Assembly: GCA_937863685.1 (NCBI GenBank)
Contig: CALMGM010000006.1
Location: forward strand, 1 to 55,439
Reading direction: 5' to 3'
Source: an uncultured bacterium
GTDB lineage: Bacteria > Edwardsbacteria > AC1 > EtOH8
Length of the DNA: 55,439 nt
Shown here: positions 24,446-31,646 of the stretch, piece after piece
Position numbering within the stretch: position 1 is the stretch's first letter
Layout: every line of letters starts with the position of its first letter
Program-made: the position numbers and the translations under genes
Notes under the pieces: model-generated
What the model was told of the DNA's origin: nothing
The model's database searches: none
What the model saw: the letters and a program-made list of their open reading frames with translations, nothing else

Positions 24446-25291
24446 TTACTGGCCTGTAATCATCTGCAAGTATTTATCTATTCTCTCTTTTGGGCTGGGC
24501 GTTTTATGCTCTATCATAGAAGTTTTTACGCCTTTGAGTGGAGAACCCACATAAAAATAAGTGTACCCCATTTGTCCTTCAGAATTTAAAAATCCTTTGA
24601 TCGTTCCAGTCATGTTCCCTATGGCACCAGCTTGGACCTCCGGCCCATGCAAAGGGTAAATGTATAAATAAACGTGGTAATAATCTGCACCGGTATAATC
24701 AAAAAATGTATTGGGCAGGCTAATGGTTGTATCTGTGGCAACAGTGATTTCGTTTTCTAAATAGCCCAAATAGTTATCCAAGCTATCAAATGCGTATGCC
24801 TCATACTGAACCCAATACCAATCGGCCCTGGCTGCCTTGGCCCAGGTGCATATTACAGAGTCTATTGGCAGAATAGCCCCAAAACTTGGTGTGTATAAAT
24901 ATGTGCTTTCAGGTATTTGTATAGAGCCTTGGCAATTGCCAACGTCAGAAATCACCTTTAAGGTCAAGGTCGTATCTAAAAAATTATGAGTCGTGTCAAA
25001 TTCAAACTCAATACCCCCTTGTATCTGCATTTTCTGGTAGGTAATAGAGTTTAGGCTGTCTCCCCAGGTAAGTGTCGTATTTGAGGTAGAAATGTCAGCG
25101 ACCGGATCCGAAACCAATCTGGCGCCGCTATAAAAGAAATCAAAATATTTGACCACATAACATACAGCTATCTTAGAAGTGGTTATAGCATTTGTGCTGC
25201 TTGTCGGTGTTTCCGTCTTGCTGCAACCAAAAAGAATACCTACCATAAGCAATAAAAAAACCATTGTTTTTGCCATTTTGGTTTTATGCAT
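24446..25291 (-). CDS. Putative lipoprotein of unknown function
   Basis: The 281-residue protein has a signal peptide with a lipobox (VGILFGCSK), so it is probably anchored to a membrane. The mature part is rich in Thr, Asp and Tyr and looks like beta-sandwich domains: 'TCWAKAARADWYWVQYEAYA'-like wording suggests a fibronectin III or similar fold (the W-x-x-V-x-Y pattern), which is an inference. AAGGAG lies 7 bases before the ATG at 25291. The gene is AT-richer than the lpt-rpoN block. It has its own terminator. Family not recognised. Confidence 0.7.
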   Translation of the reverse strand: MHKTKMAKTMVFLLLMVGILFGCSKTETPTSSTNAITTSKIAVCYVVKYFDFFYSGARLVSDPVADISTSNTTLTWGDSLNSITYQKMQIQGGIEFEFDTTHNFLDTTLTLKVISDVGNCQGSIQIPESTYLYTPSFGAILPIDSVICTWAKAARADWYWVQYEAYAFDSLDNYLGYLENEITVATDTTISLPNTFFDYTGADYYHVYLYIYPLHGPEVQAGAIGNMTGTIKGFLNSEGQMGYTYFYVGSPLKGVKTSMIEHKTPSPKERIDKYLQMITGQ

Positions 25292-25356
25292 TTGTTGGCT
25301 CCTTTGATTTAAGTTTGTTCTTCAGCTATTTTCTAATTCCAAATACCTGTCCTCTG

Positions 25357-25401
25357 TCAAAACACGCCCGCCTGCATGATATCATGCAGATGGATAATCA
25401 C
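25357..25401 (-). pseudogene. Remnant: last 14 codons and stop of a second kdsD
   Basis: Read on the minus strand this stretch gives VIIHLHDIMQAGVF and a stop. The tail of the intact kdsD 940 bases away (26297-26341) reads GIIHLHDIMQAGVL and a stop. DNA identity is 40 of 45. Three of the five differences are synonymous, so the copy diverged while it was still coding. No further kdsD sequence is seen upstream, where the SDR gene ends at 25425 instead. Confidence 0.8.
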
Positions 25402-25424
25402 TATCACTTCTTCTTGCCCACCAA

Positions 25425-26192
25425 TCAAACAACAGCCTTTTTATATTGGCTAATATCGATCACCCCGCCGTCAATGAATTCCTTATCGAAGATCAGTTCA
25501 ATGACCTTTCCTGCCACAAACTCCGGCGTAGAAAGCTTCCCGTCATTTTTATAGGCAATGAATCTTTCCAACTGTTCGAAGTCTTGCTTGGAGGCTGAAC
25601 GGATCTCCTTTTGCATATCAGTATCAACAATCCCCGGGGCAAAGGAGATTATTTTGACCGGGTATTCCTTGGCTTGCTGTTCCAGGCTGATACACCGCGT
25701 GAACAGATCTATTGCCGCTTTTGAGCCACAGTAAATGGACCAGCCGTAATAGGGCTTCTTGCCTGCCCCAGAAGAAATATTTATGATCCTTTTTTCGGCG
25801 TTGAGTTCTCCGGTATGTTTAATGAACAAGCTGGCCAGGATCATCGGAGCTATTGCATTAACGGCTACATTTCGTGCGATCTCGCCGCTGCTGCATTTGT
25901 CCGCCGGCTTGACAGGAGTTACTACTCCAGCATTATTGACCAGTATGATGGTACCGCCATCTTTTACCGTGATCCTGTCGAAGATACTTTGCATCAAGTC
26001 GTCCAGACCGGCGACATCCGACAGATCATATTCATAATATTCCAACGAACAGTTACCTGCCTTGGCAGCATCGATAAGCTGCTCGTTCTTTTTGCGAGAT
26101 ATGCAGAATATGTGATTGTCTTTCGAGATCAATCCCTTGGTAATAGAATAACCCAGTCCTTTTGATGCGCCGGTAATGATGATGTAGTTCAT
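25425..26192 (-). CDS. Short-chain dehydrogenase/reductase (SDR)
   Basis: The 255-residue protein is a classical SDR. The NAD(P)-binding glycine motif is TGASKGLG near the N-terminus, 'NNAG' follows, and the active site has 'NISSGAG' and Y-x-x-x-K in 'YCGSK'. The acid tail and length (about 250) resemble the YueD/benzil-reductase and sepiapterin-reductase-like group, where R/K after the glycine motif favours NADPH ('ISRKK'). Substrate unknown. The gene is AT-richer than kdsD beside it and lies between two kdsD 3' ends and dispersed palindromes, which suggests that it was inserted or rearranged here. The ribosome site is weak. Confidence 0.93.
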   Translation of the reverse strand: MNYIIITGASKGLGYSITKGLISKDNHIFCISRKKNEQLIDAAKAGNCSLEYYEYDLSDVAGLDDLMQSIFDRITVKDGGTIILVNNAGVVTPVKPADKCSSGEIARNVAVNAIAPMILASLFIKHTGELNAEKRIINISSGAGKKPYYGWSIYCGSKAAIDLFTRCISLEQQAKEYPVKIISFAPGIVDTDMQKEIRSASKQDFEQLERFIAYKNDGKLSTPEFVAGKVIELIFDKEFIDGGVIDISQYKKAVV

Positions 26193-26219
26193 TTAATTCT
26201 TCACCGTGGTAGATTATTT

Positions 26220-26237
26220 GACATGGCTCGCCATGTC
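26220..26237. repeat. 18-bp palindrome GACATGG-CTCG-CCATGTC
   Basis: The arms GACATGG and CCATGTC are perfect, preceded on the reverse strand by GTAGG. This shape, GTAGGG followed by a palindrome, is a common kind of dispersed intergenic repeat in bacteria. It lies just upstream of the SDR start. Confidence 0.6.
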
Positions 26238-26254
26238 CCTACAGTAATTTATTT

Positions 26255-26293
26255 TCAATCAATTCCCTCTCCGCATCGGGGAGGGTAAGGGAG
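26255..26293. repeat. C-rich/G-rich imperfect palindrome after kdsD
   Basis: TTCCCTCTCC...GGGGAGGG...GGGAGGGG resembles the element at 500-549 and those near 9015 and 44901. It abuts the kdsD stop codon. Confidence 0.5.
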
Positions 26294-26296
26294 GGG

Positions 26297-27271
26297 TCAA
26301 AGCACTCCCGCCTGCATGATGTCATGCAGATGGATTATCCCCACCGGCTTCTTATCCTTGTCCACCACCAGCAGGGAGGTCACCCGGTGATCCTCCATCA
26401 TCTTGGCGGCCTTCACCGCCAGGCGCTCCTGGTCCACCGTCTTGGGATTCTTGCCGATCACCTCGTCCACCTTCAGTGCGAAGATGTCGTTGGTCCTGGC
26501 CAGCAGTCTTTTGAGGTCGCCGTCGGTGATGATCCCCAACAGCCGGCCCTTCTCGTCCACCACCGAGGTCACCCCGCGCTTGGCGGTCATCTCTATCAGG
26601 GCCTCCTTCATGCCCGATCCGCTGGCGACGATGGGGACGTCCTGGCCGGTCAGCATCAGGTCGGACACCTTCAGCAGCAGCCTTTTGCCCAAGCCGCCGC
26701 CGGGATGGAAGCAGGCGAAATCCTCCGGGCTGAAATTGCGCTGGTCCAAAAGGGCCACAGCCAGGGCGTCGCCCATGGCCAGGGCGGCGGTGGTGCTGGA
26801 GGTGGGCACCAGGTCATGCGGGCAGGCCTCCTCCTTGACCGAGACGTCCAGCACCACGTCGGACAGCCCAGCCAGCGGGGAATCCAGCTTGCCCAGCAGG
26901 GCGATGATCTTGACTCCCACCCGTTTTAACACAGACAAGAGTTCGTACAGCTCGTCGGTCTCGCCGCTCTTGGAGATGATGATGGCCGCATCACCCTTGC
27001 GCACCAGCCCCAGGTCGCCATGCAGGGCGTCGGTGGGATGCAGGAAGAAGGCCGGGGTCCCGGTTGAGGTCAAAGTGGCGGCTATCTTCTGGCCGATCAG
27101 GCCGGACTTTCCCACCCCGGTGACTATCACCTTGCGCTTGACCTTAAACAGGACGTCCACCGCCTGGTCGAAATTCCCGTTGAGCCGGTCAGCCAATTCG
27201 TTCAGGGCCAAGGCCTCGGTCTTGATGACCTTCCTGCCCAGGTTTATTATGCTTTTATTGCTGTTCTTCAT
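26297..27271 (-). CDS. kdsD: Arabinose-5-phosphate isomerase (KdsD/KpsF/GutQ type)
   Basis: The 324-residue protein interconverts ribulose-5-P and arabinose-5-P, the first step of Kdo synthesis. A SIS domain (about 40-175) with 'VTGVGKSGLIGQKIAATL' and 'SKSGETDELYEL' is followed by 'HPGGGLGKRLL' and two CBS domains (about 205-265 and 270-324). Length and layout are typical. The ATG follows AGGA closely. kdsA is 4.4 kb away. kdsB and kdsC are not in the window. A partial copy of its 3' end lies at 25357-25401. Confidence 0.96.
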   Translation of the reverse strand: MKNSNKSIINLGRKVIKTEALALNELADRLNGNFDQAVDVLFKVKRKVIVTGVGKSGLIGQKIAATLTSTGTPAFFLHPTDALHGDLGLVRKGDAAIIISKSGETDELYELLSVLKRVGVKIIALLGKLDSPLAGLSDVVLDVSVKEEACPHDLVPTSSTTAALAMGDALAVALLDQRNFSPEDFACFHPGGGLGKRLLLKVSDLMLTGQDVPIVASGSGMKEALIEMTAKRGVTSVVDEKGRLLGIITDGDLKRLLARTNDIFALKVDEVIGKNPKTVDQERLAVKAAKMMEDHRVTSLLVVDKDKKPVGIIHLHDIMQAGVL

Positions 27272-27290
27272 ATTCCTACTTTCTTTATTG

Positions 27291-27316
27291 AACCACTAAG
27301 GCACAAAGGCACAAAG
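27291..27316 (+). repeat. Left inverted repeat of the GxxExxY cassette
   Basis: The 26 bases start AACCACTAAGG and consist of an 8-base unit, CACWAAGG, repeated about three times. They match the reverse complement of 27760-27785 at 22 of 26 positions. Confidence 0.8.
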
Positions 27317-27317
27317 T

Positions 27318-27746
27318 TTATAATGCTATTCTTTTTATTCCTTGTCTGATGACAGGAACATTGAAGTTGATCAACAAACCTAAACGTTTTTTCGTCGGTT
27401 TTAAATAGGTTAATAATTGGGCTTCATAGAGTGGATGATGTTGCTCTGTGGCTTTAATCTCAACAACTACGGCATCCTCAACCATGATATCTATCCGTAA
27501 ACCGGCATCAATATTCAATCCCCCGTAAATAATCGGTATATCTACTTGCTCCCAAAACTTTATGCCCCGCACCTTTAGTTCATAGATTAAGCATTTTTCA
27601 TATACAGATTCTAGCAAACCAGGGCCCAACGTGGAATGTACTTTATAAGCGGCATCAATTATTGTTTTTGCCAGTTTTTCAGTTTCTTCAGGGATAGGTA
27701 CTATATTACTCACATTTTGCTCTAATGTATTTTTGTAGTTACTCAT
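27318..27746 (-). CDS. GxxExxY protein (PD-(D/E)XK nuclease-like)
   Basis: The 142-residue protein carries the family-defining motif G43-L-L-E46-S-V-Y49. A likely nuclease core follows: D86 in 'LRIDIMVEDAVVVEIKA', then E96-x-K98, the D-x(n)-ExK pattern of the PD-(D/E)XK superfamily. Nuclease activity for this family is predicted rather than proven as far as I know. The ATG lacks a clear ribosome site. The gene is AT-rich and framed by inverted octamer repeats, between kdsD and the DUF4139 genes, and may be part of a small dispersed element. Confidence 0.9.
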   Translation of the reverse strand: MSNYKNTLEQNVSNIVPIPEETEKLAKTIIDAAYKVHSTLGPGLLESVYEKCLIYELKVRGIKFWEQVDIPIIYGGLNIDAGLRIDIMVEDAVVVEIKATEQHHPLYEAQLLTYLKPTKKRLGLLINFNVPVIRQGIKRIAL

Positions 27747-27759
27747 AAGTAATCTGTTG

Positions 27760-27785
27760 TTTTGTGCCTTAGTGTCTTTGTGGTT
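27760..27785 (-). repeat. Right inverted repeat of the GxxExxY cassette
   Basis: The reverse complement begins AACCACAAAGACAC and keeps the 8-base period of the left end. It ends just before the stop of the DUF4139 gene at 27793. Confidence 0.8.
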
Positions 27786-27792
27786 AAACTTT

Positions 27793-29709
27793 CTATAGGC
27801 CCGTCACGCTGACCCCGCCGGGATACTCCAGAATATACTCCAGCTCCATCTCCTTTTTCTCCTGCGGGCCCAGCTCCATCTTCCACTCTATCAGTCCGTT
27901 GGCCTTTTCCTTGATCCCGTATTCCAGCTTCTCGTCGTCGAACTTGGGAGATACTAATTTAATCTTTATCTTGTCGTTCCGGGTGACCGGATATTGTTCG
28001 TTGACGGTCAGGATCTCCTTGGTCTTCTTCAAGTTCTTGACCGTGATCTTGTAGCCGTAGGTCCGCTTGATCCGCTTGCCGTTCTCCACCAGGTCCTTCA
28101 TCTTCTGGCGGGTGATCTTGATGCCCTCATCTATGCCCAGCGAGACGTCGAATTTTTCGGACGGAATGACGGTGTTGATGGCCGAGGTGCCCACGAAATT
28201 GTTCCCGAAGAAGACGTTGATGTCCCCGGCAATGAAGGGGTACTCGGTGGAATTCTTGACCTTGCCCTGCAGATAGGCGTACTGCTTCAGGCGGGGGGCC
28301 GAGGAATATTCGAAGTCGGCCTTCAGGGTCTCGAAAGCGATGGGTATCTTGTGCGGCTCGCCGTCCGAGGGGATGTTGTTCTCTCCGGGGGTGTTGAAAA
28401 CATAAGATGTTGGTAAGTTCTCAACTTCTGAAATACATGGGATGGCTTGTATTTCTCTTGATGCCAATATTAGAATACCTTCTACTTCTAACGCTGTTGG
28501 CAATAAAGTAAACTTGATGTCGGCTGTCCGCCCTTCTTTTAATGAAACACCACTAACTGTAACAGCCTCATAACCCATCATCCTTGCTTTAATTGCATAA
28601 GTACCTGCAGGAATGTTATTTATTATAAATTTACCATTAATATCTGTATTTGCCCCCAGCTCTGTGTTTAATATTCCCACAACGGCTCCGGGCAGTGGTT
28701 CGTTAGTTCCTGCATCTAGAAGCATACCTGTTACTTTATTGTTCTTACCTGAACGGGATGTATTAATCTTAACTACTGCTCTTTGCCCGTCAGAATCTCT
28801 AGTAGATTTATATCTTGGCCTAGTTTGTTTTGAATCCAAATACCAAGTTGAAAGCAGCGGCATATTACCGGAAATATCCGGACGGGCAGTAGATAAAATC
28901 ATTTTTACGCCATTCCAATCCTCACCTGTTTGTTGGCGGATCATGGCATAATAGCCAACTTCTACAGATTTATCTTCGGGAGATACCCGAATATCATACT
29001 GTGGTTGCCAAGACGCTCCTTTTATAATATAACTTAACTTCAGATCCAGGTTGCCACCTTTTAACACTTGAAGGTTAACTGTTACGTTCTTTTGAATTGC
29101 ATTTTCAATGCTGGATATTTTCTGAAGCCTGTTTTGCAGTGCAATAAGTTTTGTCGTTAATTGTTTTTTGTATTTTCCAATTGTCCTGACATCATTATTT
29201 ATTATTTGATAGTGACTATCATAAAAAGCAAACAATCCTGTCCATTCGTTTGCAGGTTTAATTTTTGTTTTTTCATCTCCTGTCGCGCTTGTTTCAGTAC
29301 TTATGTTTTTAATACAGTCAAGGTAATCCGCTTTCTTTTTAAGCAGACCATGACGATCATCATATGCTTTTATTTGCTCTTGGTATAACTCTACAGAATC
29401 ATATAATATTCTGTATTTCTGATTTGTGGTATCTTGATATATTGTTTCTATTTTTATGGTTTGTATTTTTACTTCTGCAGATCCGTCGCCTGAAACCCTA
29501 ACTGTGTTATCATTAATTTCTACCGGCAAGGCCAATAGCTTTATTTGATACTCACCTGGTTGGTATGTTTTTATTAATGTGTGTGTAACTTCGCATTCCT
29601 GTTCATAAATCACTACCCGGCTTATTGGTGCAATGCTTTCAATTAATTGAACTGCATAAGCATTTAAACCTATCACTAAAATTATGATTATATATATACT
29701 TTTTTTCAT
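27793..29709 (-). CDS. DUF4139 protein A, with inserted carboxypeptidase-regulatory-like domain
   Basis: The 638-residue exported protein has a signal peptide (MKKSIYIIIILVIGLNAYA), an N-terminal DUF4140-like region, a coiled coil (about 100-210), and a DUF4139 region. Residues about 325-410 are an extra domain, 'GAVVGILNTELGANTDINGK', like the CarboxypepD_reg domain that opens TonB-dependent receptors, followed by a receptor-like 'ALEVEGILILASRE'. The last ~175 residues are identical to protein B, with DNA identity over 521 bp. The N-terminal two thirds are AT-rich and diverged from B. I use the ATG at 29709 since it starts the signal peptide. The family is sometimes named MuiA (mucoidy inhibitor); its biochemical role is unknown. 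Confidence 0.85.
   Translation of the reverse strand: MKKSIYIIIILVIGLNAYAVQLIESIAPISRVVIYEQECEVTHTLIKTYQPGEYQIKLLALPVEINDNTVRVSGDGSAEVKIQTIKIETIYQDTTNQKYRILYDSVELYQEQIKAYDDRHGLLKKKADYLDCIKNISTETSATGDEKTKIKPANEWTGLFAFYDSHYQIINNDVRTIGKYKKQLTTKLIALQNRLQKISSIENAIQKNVTVNLQVLKGGNLDLKLSYIIKGASWQPQYDIRVSPEDKSVEVGYYAMIRQQTGEDWNGVKMILSTARPDISGNMPLLSTWYLDSKQTRPRYKSTRDSDGQRAVVKINTSRSGKNNKVTGMLLDAGTNEPLPGAVVGILNTELGANTDINGKFIINNIPAGTYAIKARMMGYEAVTVSGVSLKEGRTADIKFTLLPTALEVEGILILASREIQAIPCISEVENLPTSYVFNTPGENNIPSDGEPHKIPIAFETLKADFEYSSAPRLKQYAYLQGKVKNSTEYPFIAGDINVFFGNNFVGTSAINTVIPSEKFDVSLGIDEGIKITRQKMKDLVENGKRIKRTYGYKITVKNLKKTKEILTVNEQYPVTRNDKIKIKLVSPKFDDEKLEYGIKEKANGLIEWKMELGPQEKKEMELEYILEYPGGVSVTGL
27851..28371 (-). 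repeat. 521-bp direct repeat, copy A
   Basis: This block encodes the C-terminal part of DUF4139 protein A and is identical, base for base, to 29832-30352 in protein B (offset 1981). Identity stops sharply at both ends: mismatches at 27850 and 28372, then clear divergence. This indicates recent gene conversion or unequal recombination. Confidence 0.95.
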
Positions 29710-29773
29710 TTGAATAAACCAATCATAGTATATTTTAATGCTTTTCAATTGGTTATACTTATTGGTGAACATT

Positions 29774-31462
29774 TTATAGACCTTGAACATTAGTATCCGA
29801 AGGGTATTCTACAATGTATTCCAGCTCCATTTCCTTTTTCTCCTGCGGGCCCAGCTCCATCTTCCACTCTATCAGTCCGTTGGCCTTTTCCTTGATCCCG
29901 TATTCCAGCTTCTCGTCGTCGAACTTGGGAGATACTAATTTAATCTTTATCTTGTCGTTCCGGGTGACCGGATATTGTTCGTTGACGGTCAGGATCTCCT
30001 TGGTCTTCTTCAAGTTCTTGACCGTGATCTTGTAGCCGTAGGTCCGCTTGATCCGCTTGCCGTTCTCCACCAGGTCCTTCATCTTCTGGCGGGTGATCTT
30101 GATGCCCTCATCTATGCCCAGCGAGACGTCGAATTTTTCGGACGGAATGACGGTGTTGATGGCCGAGGTGCCCACGAAATTGTTCCCGAAGAAGACGTTG
30201 ATGTCCCCGGCAATGAAGGGGTACTCGGTGGAATTCTTGACCTTGCCCTGCAGATAGGCGTACTGCTTCAGGCGGGGGGCCGAGGAATATTCGAAGTCGG
30301 CCTTCAGGGTCTCGAAAGCGATGGGTATCTTGTGCGGCTCGCCGTCCGAGGGAATGTTGTTCTCGCCCGGGGTCTGGTAGACGTAGGAGGTGCCTGTGAA
30401 TTCAACACCCGAAACGTTGATAGTAGCCCCCATAGCACCTGTCAATTGATCAGTTGTGGATGACCCGTCCGTAAAATAGGCCATCTCCGCCGGAGCCGGG
30501 GCCTGCTGCTCCTTGCTATAGGCGATATTCTGCTTGGCCCTTTGCGAGGCCTGCCCTTTCTGGTAATACTGCTGATAGACGTCGACATACCAGGGCTTGA
30601 GGGCCGGCATGGAGCCGGAGATGGAAGGCTGGGCGGTGGACAGGGTAATTTTGACGTTCTTCCAGTCCTCGCCGGTGTTCTGGTAGATCACCCCGTAATA
30701 GGTGAACTCCACCTCCTTGTTCTCCGGCGACACCCGGATGTCGTATAGGGGATGCCAGGAGGCGCCCATCATCATGTAACTTAAGGCTAGGGCCAGGCTG
30801 CCCTCCTTTTTGACGGTGAAGCTGACGCTCACGTCCTTCTTGGTCAGTCTGGCTCCGGCCGATAGCTTGTGCAGACGGCTCTGCAGGGCATTCAGCCTGG
30901 CTTGCAGAGCCTTCTTGCTCTTCTCGATACTCCGTTGTTCCTTGTTCATCGCTTCAAATTTGGCATCGTAAAAATTGTACAGCCCGGTCCACTCGCTGAT
31001 GGTGGTGGACCTGGGCTTGTCCGATTCCCGGCCGGAGGGCACGGCGGTGCTGGCATTCTTGATCTTCTCCAGATAATCGGACTCCTTCTGCAGCAGGCTG
31101 TAGCGGTCGTCGTATATCTTCTGCTGGTCCTTGAGCTGTTCCACCGAATCCTCCAGGGCCTTGTATTTCTGGTTGGTGGTGGTGTCCAGGTAGACCGTCT
31201 CGATCTTCACCCCGTTGATCTTGACCTCGGCCGTGCCGCTCCCGGAGGCCCGCACCGAGTTCTCGTCCAGCGAGGACGGCAGGTCGGTCATCTTGAACTG
31301 GTACTCCCCCGGCTGGTAGCCGGTCTTGTGCATCCGGGTTATCTCCACCCGGTCGTTGTAGATCACCACCTGGGAGATGGGGGTCTTCTGCTCGATGGTC
31401 TGCAGGGCAAAGGCTCCGGCGGCTATCAGCATCAGGGTTGATGCTAGGATGATCTTTTTCAT
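29774..31462 (-). CDS. DUF4139 protein B
   Basis: The 562-residue exported protein has a signal peptide ending GAFA (residues 1-19), a DUF4140-like N-terminus with a short beta domain, a coiled coil (about 95-200) and a DUF4139 C-terminal beta region. Between them lies a Gln/Ala/Pro-rich linker at the place where protein A has its extra domain. AAGGAG stands 6 bases before the ATG. GC content is like the chromosome average, so this looks like the resident copy. It lies 64 bases upstream of protein A, probably in one unit. The function of the family is not established. Confidence 0.9.
   Translation of the reverse strand: MKKIILASTLMLIAAGAFALQTIEQKTPISQVVIYNDRVEITRMHKTGYQPGEYQFKMTDLPSSLDENSVRASGSGTAEVKINGVKIETVYLDTTTNQKYKALEDSVEQLKDQQKIYDDRYSLLQKESDYLEKIKNASTAVPSGRESDKPRSTTISEWTGLYNFYDAKFEAMNKEQRSIEKSKKALQARLNALQSRLHKLSAGARLTKKDVSVSFTVKKEGSLALALSYMMMGASWHPLYDIRVSPENKEVEFTYYGVIYQNTGEDWKNVKITLSTAQPSISGSMPALKPWYVDVYQQYYQKGQASQRAKQNIAYSKEQQAPAPAEMAYFTDGSSTTDQLTGAMGATINVSGVEFTGTSYVYQTPGENNIPSDGEPHKIPIAFETLKADFEYSSAPRLKQYAYLQGKVKNSTEYPFIAGDINVFFGNNFVGTSAINTVIPSEKFDVSLGIDEGIKITRQKMKDLVENGKRIKRTYGYKITVKNLKKTKEILTVNEQYPVTRNDKIKIKLVSPKFDDEKLEYGIKEKANGLIEWKMELGPQEKKEMELEYIVEYPSDTNVQGL
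29832..30352 (-). repeat. 521-bp direct repeat, copy B
   Basis: Identical to 27851-28371. Codon choice in this block is GC-rich, as in the rest of gene B and unlike the rest of gene A, so B was probably the donor. Confidence 0.95.
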
Positions 31463-31495
31463 CTCTTACTCCTTTGGCTTTATTTCATTCCTTTT

Positions 31496-31552
31496 GTCAT
31501 GCCCGTGAAAACGGGCATCCAGGCCTGGATTCCCGCTGTTGCGGGAATGACA
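31496..31552. repeat. Double-hairpin dispersed repeat (GTCATGCCCGTG...CGGGAATGACA)
   Basis: Two hairpins lie head to tail: ATGCCCGT-GAAA-ACGGGCAT (31499-31518) and GGATTCCCG-6-CGGGAATGACA (31527-31552). The ends GTCAT and ATGACA are complementary, so the whole forms one large palindrome. The second half matches 4086-4111. The type is widespread in bacterial intergenic DNA. Confidence 0.8.
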
Positions 31553-31628
31553 CTTTAGTTCCGAGTATTTTCTTTGTGCCCTGAAAAACACTGGTAAAAA
31601 TAAAATGAGTGAACCCCGAAAAAGCGGG

Positions 31629-31646
31629 GGTGTCTTGGTGGTTAAA
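31629..31646 (-). repeat. Solo copy of the AACCACNAAGACAC end motif
   Basis: Reverse-strand AACCACCAAGACAC matches the right end of the GxxExxY cassette (27760-27785) at 13 of 14 bases, also preceded by GTTT. It abuts the kdsA stop codon. A TTTGTGCCC about 55 bases away might be the facing half. It suggests a former or empty cassette site. Confidence 0.55.

Larger units (their letters stand above)
27291..27785. mobile_element. Candidate mobile cassette carrying a GxxExxY gene
   Basis: The 495-bp segment has 26-bp imperfect inverted ends made of CACWAAGG octamers and holds one gene, a PD-(D/E)XK-like GxxExxY protein. No transposase is present. I saw no obvious flanking target duplication. The same AACCACNAAGACAC motif recurs alone at 31629-31646, so the ends exist elsewhere without the gene. 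That the unit moves is inference. Confidence 0.45.

Noticed and set aside
25325-25360. Promoter for the lipoprotein gene (TTGACA at the kdsD remnant)
   Set aside because: No acceptable -10 box lies at 16-18 bases.
29710-29790. N-terminal extension of DUF4139 protein A to 29790
   Set aside because: It would hide the signal peptide and overlap protein B.
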